NCBI GenBank assembly: GCA_031275255.1
Contig: JAISPA010000172.1
Coordinates: forward strand, 1-18,052
DNA length: 18,052 nucleotides
Reading direction: 5' to 3'
DNA from: Acidaminococcales bacterium
Lineage (GTDB): Bacteria > Bacillota > Negativicutes > Acidaminococcales > JAISLQ01
Position 1 is the stretch's first letter; the number at the start of each line of letters is the position of its first letter. Of the stretch, positions 1 through 5,615 are shown one piece after another. The translations under genes and the position numbers were made by a program. The notes beneath the pieces were generated by a model that ran no database searches, was not told the DNA's origin, and saw only the letters and a program-made list of their open reading frames with translations.

Positions 1-153
1 AGCATGGCCATCTGCGCCTACAGCGCCAACGAGGGACTGTCCATATTGGAAAACATTGACCGCATGGGCTACGGGCAGTACATACCGGGCTTTATAGCGG
101 CAAAAATCGCCCAGATAAGGGAGGCAAGGACAGGAGACAAGCAAAATGGGTAA
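1..153 (+). CDS. Phage holin, C-terminal part only (5' end outside window)
   Basis: The reading frame is open from the first base and ends at TAA 151-153, giving about 50 residues. The end contains an N-E-x-x-S-I-L-E-N pattern, then a G-x-x-I-P segment and a basic tail. This resembles the C-terminus of the Firmicutes phage holin family 4 (TcdE/phi-type), where a conserved Asn-Glu-x-x-Ser-Ile-x-Glu-Asn motif precedes a short charged tail. Holins form the inner-membrane lesions that release endolysin. The gene overlaps the start of the amidase by 8 nt, the usual holin-endolysin arrangement. The family call rests on a short segment and on the neighbour, so it is likely but not certain. Confidence 0.6.
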   Translation, partial: SMAICAYSANEGLSILENIDRMGYGQYIPGFIAAKIAQIREARTGDKQNG

Positions 154-724
154 AACAATTCTTGCAATCGGCTCGTATCGTACAGGCTGGGCGGTGGGCG
201 TGGAACTATTTGGGAAACTTGAACAAATGGCCAGGTGCGCCAAATCCCGCCTGAAGCCCTGCGCCTATCTGCATTGGACGGCGGGGCGTTACGACCAGGT
301 TTTCGAGGACTACCACCTGAGCGTCAAGGGCGACGGCAACGTATACGCCCCGGGCGAAGATTTGGCAATCTACCGCGAGCATACCTGGCGGCGCAACACC
401 GGGGCGGTAGGGATAGCTCTCTGCTGCGCCCTGGGCGCCGGCCCGGACAGGGACGGTCTGCCGGCCGGGGACTACCCCCCGACCGCCGCGCAAATTGAAA
501 CGGCGGCTAAGGTTATTGCCGTGCTGGCCAAAAGCTGGGACATCCTGATAACCCCGGAATACTTCATGACCCACGCCGAAGCGGCCGACCTTGACGGCTA
601 CGGCCCGGCCACCACCTTTGAACGCTGGGACTTGTGGAAACTGAAAGATTTTGACGGCGCGATCCGCAGCGGCGGCGACGTGCTGAGGGGAAAGGCCAAT
701 TGGTACAGGGAAAGCGGGATTTGA
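146..724 (+). CDS. N-acetylmuramoyl-L-alanine amidase (phage endolysin)
   Basis: This 192-residue protein resembles the amidase_2/PGRP-like fold that cuts the bond between MurNAc and L-Ala in peptidoglycan. Seen in sequence: a His-Trp-Thr-Ala-Gly motif at about residues 43-47 (first zinc ligand His43), a D-Y-H-x-x-V strand at 55-60, an R-N-T-G-A-V-G-I strand at 83-90, and M-T-H at 141-143 followed by E-R-W-D at 159-162, which fits the second His and the Asp ligand. It has no signal peptide, as expected for a holin-dependent lysin, and no obvious separate cell-wall-binding domain. The start ATG lies 9 nt after a GGAG and overlaps the holin stop. The pair forms a phage lysis cassette. Confidence 0.75.
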   Translation: MGKTILAIGSYRTGWAVGVELFGKLEQMARCAKSRLKPCAYLHWTAGRYDQVFEDYHLSVKGDGNVYAPGEDLAIYREHTWRRNTGAVGIALCCALGAGPDRDGLPAGDYPPTAAQIETAAKVIAVLAKSWDILITPEYFMTHAEAADLDGYGPATTFERWDLWKLKDFDGAIRSGGDVLRGKANWYRESGI

Positions 725-748
725 AATTAATAAAAAGGGGTGAAAATC

Positions 749-958
749 ATGCAGAAAATTATTCAATGGTTTTTCAGCACGGGGACGGCGCTTGAAAGGC
801 TGACCGTAAAGGCCGCCGAGGAACAGCAGAAATACGCCAACCGGCAGGTGTACAAAGCGCTGGCGGCGGGTGCTTGGCAGTTTGGCCGGGTTCCTGCTGA
901 AGGCGTGGGTGTTTTAAAATCCGCTTTAACTGCGGGCGCAGGTTTGGGGCGATGTTAA
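749..958 (+). CDS. Small hypothetical phage protein downstream of endolysin
   Basis: A 69-residue protein. I chose ATG 749 rather than the in-frame GTG at 740, because the purine-rich AAAAGGGGTG (732-741) is well placed for 749 but would overlap the GTG. It is rich in Ala and Gly, with an amphipathic N-terminus, a central basic/Gln-rich helix (about residues 22-36) and no clear transmembrane segment or signal peptide. I do not recognise a family. Its position, 24 nt after the endolysin stop and on the same strand, suggests a lysis-associated or terminal late phage gene, but this is inference from context only. Confidence 0.45.
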   Translation: MQKIIQWFFSTGTALERLTVKAAEEQQKYANRQVYKALAAGAWQFGRVPAEGVGVLKSALTAGAGLGRC

Positions 959-995
959 AGAAAACCGGGGGAAATTTTAATACGGGCAGGTTTGG

Positions 996-1022
996 CCATT
1001 TTGCCGCTCGCCGGCAAAATGG
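996..1022. repeat. Perfect 10-bp inverted repeat (stem-loop) after the lysis genes
   Basis: CCATTTTGCC (996-1005) is repeated inverted as GGCAAAATGG (1013-1022) with a 7-nt spacer. A second, smaller inverted repeat (CTTTCAA/TTGAAAG) lies about 40 nt downstream. No T-run follows directly, so this is a weak terminator at best. The non-coding stretch 959-1147 otherwise holds nothing I can support. Confidence 0.5.
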
Positions 1023-1147
1023 TTGCTCGCGATTTTGGCGCAAAAGTGCTGCGTTACTTTCAACGGGTACTTTGAAAGCAAAAACTGCTGAAAAATATTC
1101 CAAAATAGCGAAGCGCCGCGACGTAGCGCGCTTTAGAGAAAAAGAAG

Positions 1148-1170
1148 CCGCCCCGGCAGGGGGGCAGCGG
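1148..1170 (-). terminator. Rho-independent terminator for the GNAT toxin-like gene
   Basis: Read on the - strand, a GC-rich hairpin (GCCCC paired with GGGGC, flanked by further C/G pairing) is followed by TTCTTTTTCTC. It begins 6 nt past the stop of the GNAT gene. Because the hairpin is symmetrical and T-rich sequence also follows on the + strand (about 1180-1191), it might also stop transcription from the phage lysis genes. Confidence 0.55.
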
Positions 1171-1175
1171 AATAG

Positions 1176-1820
1176 TCAGTTTTCTCTTTTCAAGTCTCGC
1201 AACATTTGTACTAAATACTTGCCTGATAAAAGATCTTTTTCAGACATTTCTAAAAGTCTTTTGCCGAATCTAACAAAACCGTTTTTGCTATAAAAATCTA
1301 TTAACCGTTGGATGTCTTCACATTCCAAATAGACAAACCTGCCGCCTACCAAGTGTTGTACATTTCTCACTTTATCGCAAGCCATTTTTAAAAGCTCATC
1401 ACCAGTAAGCAATGCGTTACTATCGCCATTATAGTTTTTGCCGAGCTGTGCAATGAGCGGGGAAGTAATGCGGTAGCCTTTTAATTCGTTATCGCGGGTT
1501 CCAAATTTGAGCAATTTTTTGCGTAGGCGTGAGTTTATTTTGCTTCTTCCACTGCAGCTTTTGAATACATGCTCAGAAATAAAAAACTCCTTGTTTGCTA
1601 AAGTAAAATACCCAGCGAAATGGTTTTTGCCTTTGTATGGAGCAAAAACAAGGTGCGTTTGCGCCCAACCTTGTTTGGCGAACTCTATTGCTTTTGTTTT
1701 TAGAAAATCCTCAATATCTTTGCTATAAGGCGAACAAAAAGAATTGAGGACAACTTTAATGTTATCCTCAACATCAGTATTTAACGTATCAATTAAATTT
1801 ACAATCTTATAGCTGGCCAT
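1176..1820 (-). CDS. GNAT-fold N-acetyltransferase-like protein, candidate toxin of a TA pair
   Basis: A 214-residue protein with features of the GNAT acyl-CoA acetyltransferase fold. There is a G-Y-F-T-L-A strand at about 70-75 and an L-I-A-Q-L-G strand at 122-127 leading into a helix. Near the C-terminus comes the typical strand-helix-strand ending V-Y-L-E-C-E, L-I-D-F-Y-S-K-N-G-F (163-182). The C-terminal Y-S-K-N-G-F-V signature is characteristic of GNATs. It starts 3 nt after the stop of a 56-residue protein encoded on the same strand, so the two are co-transcribed. Base composition is visibly AT-richer than the flanking phage and operon genes, and the unit points against the surrounding phage genes, so it looks like inserted cargo. 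GNAT toxins acetylate aminoacyl-tRNA; that role here is inference, and an ordinary acetyltransferase is possible. Confidence 0.7.
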   Translation of the reverse strand: MASYKIVNLIDTLNTDVEDNIKVVLNSFCSPYSKDIEDFLKTKAIEFAKQGWAQTHLVFAPYKGKNHFAGYFTLANKEFFISEHVFKSCSGRSKINSRLRKKLLKFGTRDNELKGYRITSPLIAQLGKNYNGDSNALLTGDELLKMACDKVRNVQHLVGGRFVYLECEDIQRLIDFYSKNGFVRFGKRLLEMSEKDLLSGKYLVQMLRDLKREN

Positions 1821-1823
1821 ATT

Positions 1824-1994
1824 TTATCCCTTAAAAAGTTGCTTCAATTTTTCTCCTTTTACATCTTCAACAGGATGCCGCATTGCCACGTCTTTAACCT
1901 GCTTGTTTTTTGCGTTTTCAAGTGCGTTGACCAGTTTTTGCGCTAAATGCTTGTCTTTTATATTTACATTTTTGAGAATACTACTGGTAGCCAT
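1824..1994 (-). CDS. Small protein paired with the GNAT gene, candidate antitoxin
   Basis: A 56-residue protein beginning M-A-T-S-S-I-L-K-N-V-N-I and ending in a basic tail. The start is fixed by a strong AAGGAGAGG (complement of 2001-2009) 6 nt upstream of the ATG. The pattern of a short strand at the N-terminus, then an Ala/Glu/Lys helix (L-A-Q-K-L-V-N-A-L-E), then a flexible tail resembles small proteins often found directly upstream of GNAT genes in Firmicutes. This is from memory, not from a search. The stop is 3 nt before the GNAT start, which points to translational coupling. It is not a DUF1778 ribbon-helix-helix antitoxin by eye, so the antitoxin call rests mainly on size, order and spacing. 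Confidence 0.55.
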   Translation of the reverse strand: MATSSILKNVNIKDKHLAQKLVNALENAKNKQVKDVAMRHPVEDVKGEKLKQLFKG

Positions 1995-2009
1995 AACGCG
2001 CCTCTCCTT

Positions 2010-2171
2010 CCTGAAAATGAATACAACAAAGAAGCCTTTGCTTCTCTATGGCTACAAAATCTTGCAGCAAAATCTAAATTTACACAAAACACGTTTTTAT
2101 TGTATTTCAATAATAAATTAAGAGGGGATATTCGTCAACAAAATTTTTTAAAAGGACGTGATACCCATTGA
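2010..2171 (+). pseudogene. Possible 3' remnant of an upstream phage gene
   Basis: A reading frame starting with Pro-Glu-Asn-Glu and continuing for about 53 residues has a protein-like composition (A-F-A-S-L-W-L-Q-N-L-A, L-L-Y-F-N-N-K-L-R-G-D). It ends with TGA at 2169-2171, which overlaps the TTG start of the coiled-coil gene (TTGA, 2168-2171). There is no plausible start of its own, and upstream it runs into the antitoxin ribosome-binding site. One reading is that the toxin-antitoxin unit inserted here and removed the 5' part of a gene that had been translationally coupled to the coiled-coil gene. I do not recognise the protein. The frame could also be chance. Confidence 0.3.
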
Positions 2172-2593
2172 CAAGAAAAGTATGCTTATCTTTGCTGTGC
2201 TGCTTGTGCTTGCTGGCTTTCTCGGCTACCGGCTGGGCGGCCGAACGGACGTACCAGATAACCGAAACGGAGCTGACGCGGTTAGAAGCGAACTTGACGC
2301 GGCAGGAAGCGGCACTCTTGAAAGCCTTGGACTTGCAGGAAGTGCAGGAGCAGGAATTGAGCGCGCTCAAAGGGCAGTTGCAGACGGCCTTGAGCGAGTT
2401 GAGGCAATCGAAAGAGCAGGTGGAGAGCTTAAAGGAGAGCTTGAATACTGTCTTGTACTCAATCGAGAGTGCCAATCAATCCTTCGAGAAGTACGCAAAA
2501 GAAATGAAAAGCCGCCTCCGGGCGGCTAAGCGGCAAAGGAACGGCTGGGCAGCCGGATTTGTGGCGGCGGTTTTCTGGGCGGCTGGAAAATAG
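2168..2593 (+). CDS. Exported coiled-coil phage protein, spanin-like candidate (copy 1)
   Basis: A 141-residue protein with a TTG start, 11 nt after AAAGGA (2151-2156). Residues 1-24 form a signal peptide or single membrane anchor rich in Leu and Cys, with A-A-E at the likely cleavage site. Next comes a T-Y-Q-I-T-E-T-E-L segment and then a long Glu/Gln/Leu coiled coil to about residue 120. The tail (about 121-141) is again Ala/Gly/Trp-rich. Similar secreted coiled-coil proteins occur in prophages of Negativicutes (recollection). In a diderm host, a periplasmic coiled coil near the lysis genes could act like an i-spanin in disrupting the outer membrane; that is inference. A second frame (GTG 2158 to 2529) is also open through the gene. 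A diverged copy lies at 3847-4225. Confidence 0.6.
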   Translation: MTRKVCLSLLCCLCLLAFSATGWAAERTYQITETELTRLEANLTRQEAALLKALDLQEVQEQELSALKGQLQTALSELRQSKEQVESLKESLNTVLYSIESANQSFEKYAKEMKSRLRAAKRQRNGWAAGFVAAVFWAAGK

Positions 2594-2624
2594 CCGTGCA
2601 GCAAAAGAGTACGACTGACCCTTT

Positions 2625-2755
2625 GGCTAAACTTGAGCCACATCTTTTTGCATGTTACAAAAATCCCGATAATATAATGTTTTCCCCATATTCGGTCATG
2701 TCGGCAAGAATGCTGTATTTATCAGATTTTTGAAACTTATGGCTCAAGTTTAGCC
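2625..2755. repeat. 131-bp imperfect palindrome with perfect 16-bp terminal inverted repeats
   Basis: GGCTAAACTTGAGCCA at 2625-2640 is exactly repeated inverted at 2740-2755. Inside, CAAAAATC (2658-2665) pairs with GATTTTTG (2725-2732), with neighbouring GATA matches, so the whole segment can fold into one long imperfect hairpin. It carries no convincing gene. A MITE-like or REP-like element, or a structured RNA, would all fit. I saw no clear target-site duplication. Confidence 0.65.
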
Positions 2756-2758
2756 CTT

Positions 2759-2917
2759 TATACTGTTCCCCGGCTAAACCCATGCCATCTTTGCGGTTGG
2801 TTTGCCACGCGGGCAAGGCTTGCCCCGCCCCTGCGAATATTGTCTGCGTTTTGCGCCTCGCAGGATGGCAAACTAGTTCGCGAATCTTATCCGTGCCTTT
2901 AACCGGTAAACAGTATA
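2759..2917. repeat. 159-bp imperfect palindromic element next to the first
   Basis: The ends (2759-2778 and 2898-2917) are inverted copies with 17 of 20 positions matching. Nested inside are GTTTGCCA (2800-2807)/TGGCAAAC (2866-2873) and a tight hairpin GGGCAAG-G-CTTGCCC at 2811-2826. The element begins 3 nt after the previous palindrome ends. No coding potential is evident. The stretch 2594-3071, between the coiled-coil gene and the DUF3800 gene, therefore consists of two palindromes, a terminator and about 100 nt of featureless sequence. Confidence 0.6.
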
Positions 2918-2942
2918 AGACAATCTCAATGGAATGGTTTAT

Positions 2943-2973
2943 AAAAAAAATTGCCAGCCCGAGCTGACAATTT
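2943..2973 (-). terminator. Rho-independent terminator for the DUF3800 gene
   Basis: On the - strand, AAATTGTCAGC and GCTGGCAATTT form an 11-bp stem (one G-U pair) with a 4-nt loop. The stem runs into an uninterrupted T8, whose complement is the A-run at 2943-2950. It lies about 100 nt past the DUF3800 stop. Confidence 0.8.
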
Positions 2974-3071
2974 CCCACTTGGGTCGGTGTACACACAGCA
3001 CACTTAACATAGCGTCAACCACCAAGCGTATACAGTACATTTCTGTCTGTACCTAAAATTATAAAATATTT

Positions 3072-3809
3072 CTAGGGCAAAGTCAAGGCTTTATGTTTTT
3101 GCATTGAATATATATTCTGCTTGTTGCCGGAACAATAGAAATGCCATATTTTGTTTGCAAGAATATCGCTGGCCTGTATTAAATAGTTCGACTTTGAATC
3201 GCAGTAGTGAACATCTATGTTTAGCTTGCAACGAAACACTGGCGGATGGACGCTGCCGTAATTATAATTTATTATGCCATGCCTGAACTCTTCGAGAACG
3301 GATTCTTTAAAAGAATAGAAGCCATTAGTAGATGTAAGTTGTTCGTCAATATATATAGTAATATAAGTGTCTGCATCCTGAGATATAATCTGCTTTCTTA
3401 TTAAGTCGAAAATTTTTGCTTTTATAATTCTCTTCAAAACGTAGTCTTTATATCGGCATATAGCTTTTTTATTGTCGAGAATACTGCCATATACATGAAC
3501 GATATGTATTCCTACAGAAAAAGTTTCGTATTTTTCAAGAATCTTATACAACGCCCGCTTATGTGTATTCGATAATATGCACGCTTTCATTTCACCCTTC
3601 GGCAAGATACATTTACTGATTTTTTTATGGGCGTTTATATATTTGCGTTTTGCGTCATACATTTCTTCTTTGCTTTTGAAAACATAACCGGCGTAAACAA
3701 AGTATCCACTTTTTTCATTTCTATGCAGTGTTCCCGAATCATCTACAAAACAATACAATTTCTGTGTGATTTCACACCCCCCCCATTTTTTAAATAATAT
3801 CAAACACAT
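3072..3809 (-). CDS. DUF3800 domain protein (RNase H-like fold), phage cargo
   Basis: A 245-residue protein. The DUF3800 hallmarks are visible. There is an N-terminal strand with acidic residues (C-F-V-D-D-S-G, about 20-26) and a central I-Y-I-D-E strand (about 151-155). The C-terminal signature is C-D-S-K-S-N-Y-L-I-Q-A-S-D-I-L-A-N-K, where the Asp, Gln and Asp are the conserved positions. DUF3800 proteins are predicted RNase H-like nucleases of unknown role, common in phages and defence contexts. The start is uncertain: ATG 3809 lacks a good ribosome-binding site. A run of eight G (complement of 3777-3784) sits between it and the conserved domain. The gene is AT-rich, points opposite to the flanking coiled-coil copies, and has its own terminator, so it looks like a self-contained acquired unit. 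Confidence 0.7.
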   Translation of the reverse strand: MCLILFKKWGGCEITQKLYCFVDDSGTLHRNEKSGYFVYAGYVFKSKEEMYDAKRKYINAHKKISKCILPKGEMKACILSNTHKRALYKILEKYETFSVGIHIVHVYGSILDNKKAICRYKDYVLKRIIKAKIFDLIRKQIISQDADTYITIYIDEQLTSTNGFYSFKESVLEEFRHGIINYNYGSVHPPVFRCKLNIDVHYCDSKSNYLIQASDILANKIWHFYCSGNKQNIYSMQKHKALTLP

Positions 3810-3846
3810 AAAATATTGTAAAGATATTAAAGGAACGTGATACCTA

Positions 3847-4225
3847 TTGATAAGAAAACCGTTGTTGTTCTTGCTGTGCTGCCTGCTCTTGCTTTTTGCG
3901 CCGGCTATTGGCTATTCAGCCGAGCGGACATACAAGATAACCGAAACGGAGTTGGCACAGTTGGAGCAGAACTTGATGCGGCAGGAGGAGGCACTCTTAA
4001 AAGCCTTGGACTGGCAGGAAACGCAGGGGCAGGAGTTGGCCGCGCTCAAAGGGCAGACAAGCGGCCTTGGGCGAGTTGAGGCAATCGAAGAGACAGGTGG
4101 AGAGCTTAAAGGACAGCTTGAATTTGGCCTTGGCCTCAATCAACAGAGCCAATCGATCCTTGCAAGAATACGGGAAAAAAATGGAAAGCCGCCTCAAGGC
4201 GGCTAAGCGGCAAAGAAATTTATGA
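3847..4225 (+). pseudogene. Second copy of the exported coiled-coil gene, frameshifted
   Basis: TTG start in the same sequence setting as copy 1 (AAAGGAACGTGATACCTATTG against AAAGGACGTGATACCCATTG). The signal peptide is clear, A-E-R-T-Y-K-I-T-E-T-E-L follows, and the coiled coil matches copy 1 closely. After L-K-G-Q (about nt 4056) a net 2-nt difference from copy 1 shifts the frame. The ancestral frame resumes with L-R-Q-S-K-R-Q-V-E-S and runs to TGA 4223-4225. As written, translation from 3847 moves into the alternative frame and stops at 4206, giving a 119-residue hybrid. This fits a decaying duplicate, but a functional hybrid or a sequencing error is possible. Confidence 0.6.
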
Positions 4226-4320
4226 ACGGTGGGGTTTGCCTGTGTGGGCGCCGCCTATATCGTAAAATGAAACGGGCTGTACTTATGCGGCCTGCCATAA
4301 GGCAAGTATTACAGGCAATC

Positions 4321-4350
4321 ATGGCGCAACGTAAAAGCTGCGCCATTTCT
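4321..4350 (+). terminator. Stem-loop with T-rich tail after the coiled-coil copy 2
   Basis: ATGGCGCA (4321-4328) and TGCGCCAT (4339-4346) form a perfect 8-bp stem with a 10-nt loop, followed by TTTCTTC. The T-run is short, so termination efficiency is uncertain. It is plausible as the end of the phage-side transcription unit. Confidence 0.4.
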
Positions 4351-4386
4351 TCGGTTTGCCGGCGCGCCGATACTTTTACCCGGCTA

Positions 4387-4414
4387 AAACCGCGGCAAAT
4401 CTTATCCGCGTTTT
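4387..4414 (-). terminator. Hairpin downstream of wecB, likely end of the polysaccharide operon
   Basis: AAAACCGCGG (4387-4396) pairs with CCGCGTTTT (4406-4414), with one bulged base. On the - strand the stem ends in GGTTTT, and it lies about 26 nt past the wecB stop. It is nearly symmetrical and could act in both directions. The gap 4226-4439 between the phage-like genes and wecB otherwise holds only this and the preceding hairpin. Confidence 0.45.
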
Positions 4415-4439
4415 AATGACCGGGAGCGGGGCGGTATAT

Positions 4440-5597
4440 TCACTGAGCGCAAAAGTAATCCGGCGCCTGCGGCAGAAACCCGCGCCGAAACAAAATTGTG
4501 CGGACAATTCTGTCCGCCGCCAGCCCGTCGCCGTAAGGATTAACGGCTTCCGCCATTTTTTTGTAGGCGCCGGGGTCGGTCAGAAGTTCATGCGCAAGGC
4601 GGCAAATATTGTCGGTATTTGTTCCGGCCAGTTTGACCGTGCCAGCCCGGAGCGCTTCCGGCCGTTCAGTATTGTCGCGCAAAACCAGTACCGGCTTGCC
4701 GAGAGCCGGCGCTTCTTCCTGCACGCCGCCGGAATCACTCAAAAGCATGTAGGATCTGCTCATAAGGTTAACAAAAGGCCCGTAATCCAAAGGCTCGATA
4801 AGATGCACGCGTTTTTGCGCGCCGAGGATAGCCTGCGCCGGTTCCCGCACGGCGGGGTTTTTATGCAGGGGAAAGATTACTTCAATATCGGGGTGCCGGT
4901 CCACGATTTCGACCAACGCCCGGTAGATGGCGCGCAGCGGCTCGCCCAGATTTTCGCGGCGGTGGGCGGTAACAAGGATGATTCTCGCTTTTTTCGCGAC
5001 GCACGCGCTGAGCGCCGGCTGCTCAAACTCGTAGTCGTCGCGCACGGTGGCTTTCAGAGCGTCGATGACTGTATTGCCGGTAATGAAAATATTATCGGAC
5101 GCTATATTTTCTTTCCGGAGGTTTTCGCTGGCCGCGCCGGTGGGAGCAAAATGCAGGTCAGCCAGACCACCGGTCAGGCGGCGGTTGATTTCTTCCGGGA
5201 AAGGCGAGTATTTGTTCCCGGTGCGCAGGCCCGCTTCCACGTGGCCGACTTCTATCTGCCGGTAAAAAGCGGCCAGCGCGCCGATAAAGGTGGTAGTCGT
5301 GTCGCCGTGTACGAGCACAAGGTCGGGATTTATCTTTCCCAGAGCTTCACCGAGCCCTTGCAGGGCGCGGATGCTTATTTCAAAAAGTGTCTGGCGCGGG
5401 GTCATGATATTGAGGTCAAAATCGGGTTTTATCCGAAAAAGATCCAGTACGTGATCAAGCATTTCCCGGTGTTGGGCGGTTACGATGACAAAAGGCTCGA
5501 TGTATTCCGGGTATTTTTTCATCTCCAGCACCACGGGCGCCATTTTGATGGCTTCCGGCCTGGTGCCGAAGACAGCCGCCAATTTAATTTTTGGCAA
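4440..5597 (-). CDS. wecB: UDP-N-acetylglucosamine 2-epimerase (non-hydrolysing)
   Basis: Converts UDP-GlcNAc to UDP-ManNAc in the cytoplasm. Full length (385 residues from the TTG at 5597), with the whole family signature. F-G-T-R-P-E-A-I-K is at the N-terminus. T-A-Q-H-R-E-M, V-H-G-D-T-T-T-T and G-H-V-E-A-G-L-R-T-G follow, then P-F-P-E-E-x-N-R-R, T-A-H-R-R-E-N and S-D-S-G-G-V-Q-E-E-A. The end carries R-D-x-T-E-R-P-E and G-T-x-x-L-x-G-T. I prefer TTG 5597 over the upstream GTG 5606, because GAGGTG lies 6 nt before the TTG and the GTG is part of that motif. It is the last gene of the operon, 18 nt after the preceding gene, so it probably feeds the polymer made by the upstream synthase. No UDP-ManNAc dehydrogenase is in the window. 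Confidence 0.93.
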   Translation of the reverse strand: MPKIKLAAVFGTRPEAIKMAPVVLEMKKYPEYIEPFVIVTAQHREMLDHVLDLFRIKPDFDLNIMTPRQTLFEISIRALQGLGEALGKINPDLVLVHGDTTTTFIGALAAFYRQIEVGHVEAGLRTGNKYSPFPEEINRRLTGGLADLHFAPTGAASENLRKENIASDNIFITGNTVIDALKATVRDDYEFEQPALSACVAKKARIILVTAHRRENLGEPLRAIYRALVEIVDRHPDIEVIFPLHKNPAVREPAQAILGAQKRVHLIEPLDYGPFVNLMSRSYMLLSDSGGVQEEAPALGKPVLVLRDNTERPEALRAGTVKLAGTNTDNICRLAHELLTDPGAYKKMAEAVNPYGDGLAADRIVRTILFRRGFLPQAPDYFCAQ

Positions 5598-5615
5598 AAA
5601 ACACACCTCTTTTTG

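Noticed and set aside
206..766. A 186-codon - strand frame opposite the endolysin
   Set aside because: The + strand frame has the amidase motifs and a holin partner; the - strand frame has no recognisable features.
2655..2996. A 113-codon - strand frame across the palindromic elements
   Set aside because: It runs through two inverted-repeat elements and a terminator, and has no ribosome-binding site or recognisable domain. Its open frame is better explained by the palindromes.
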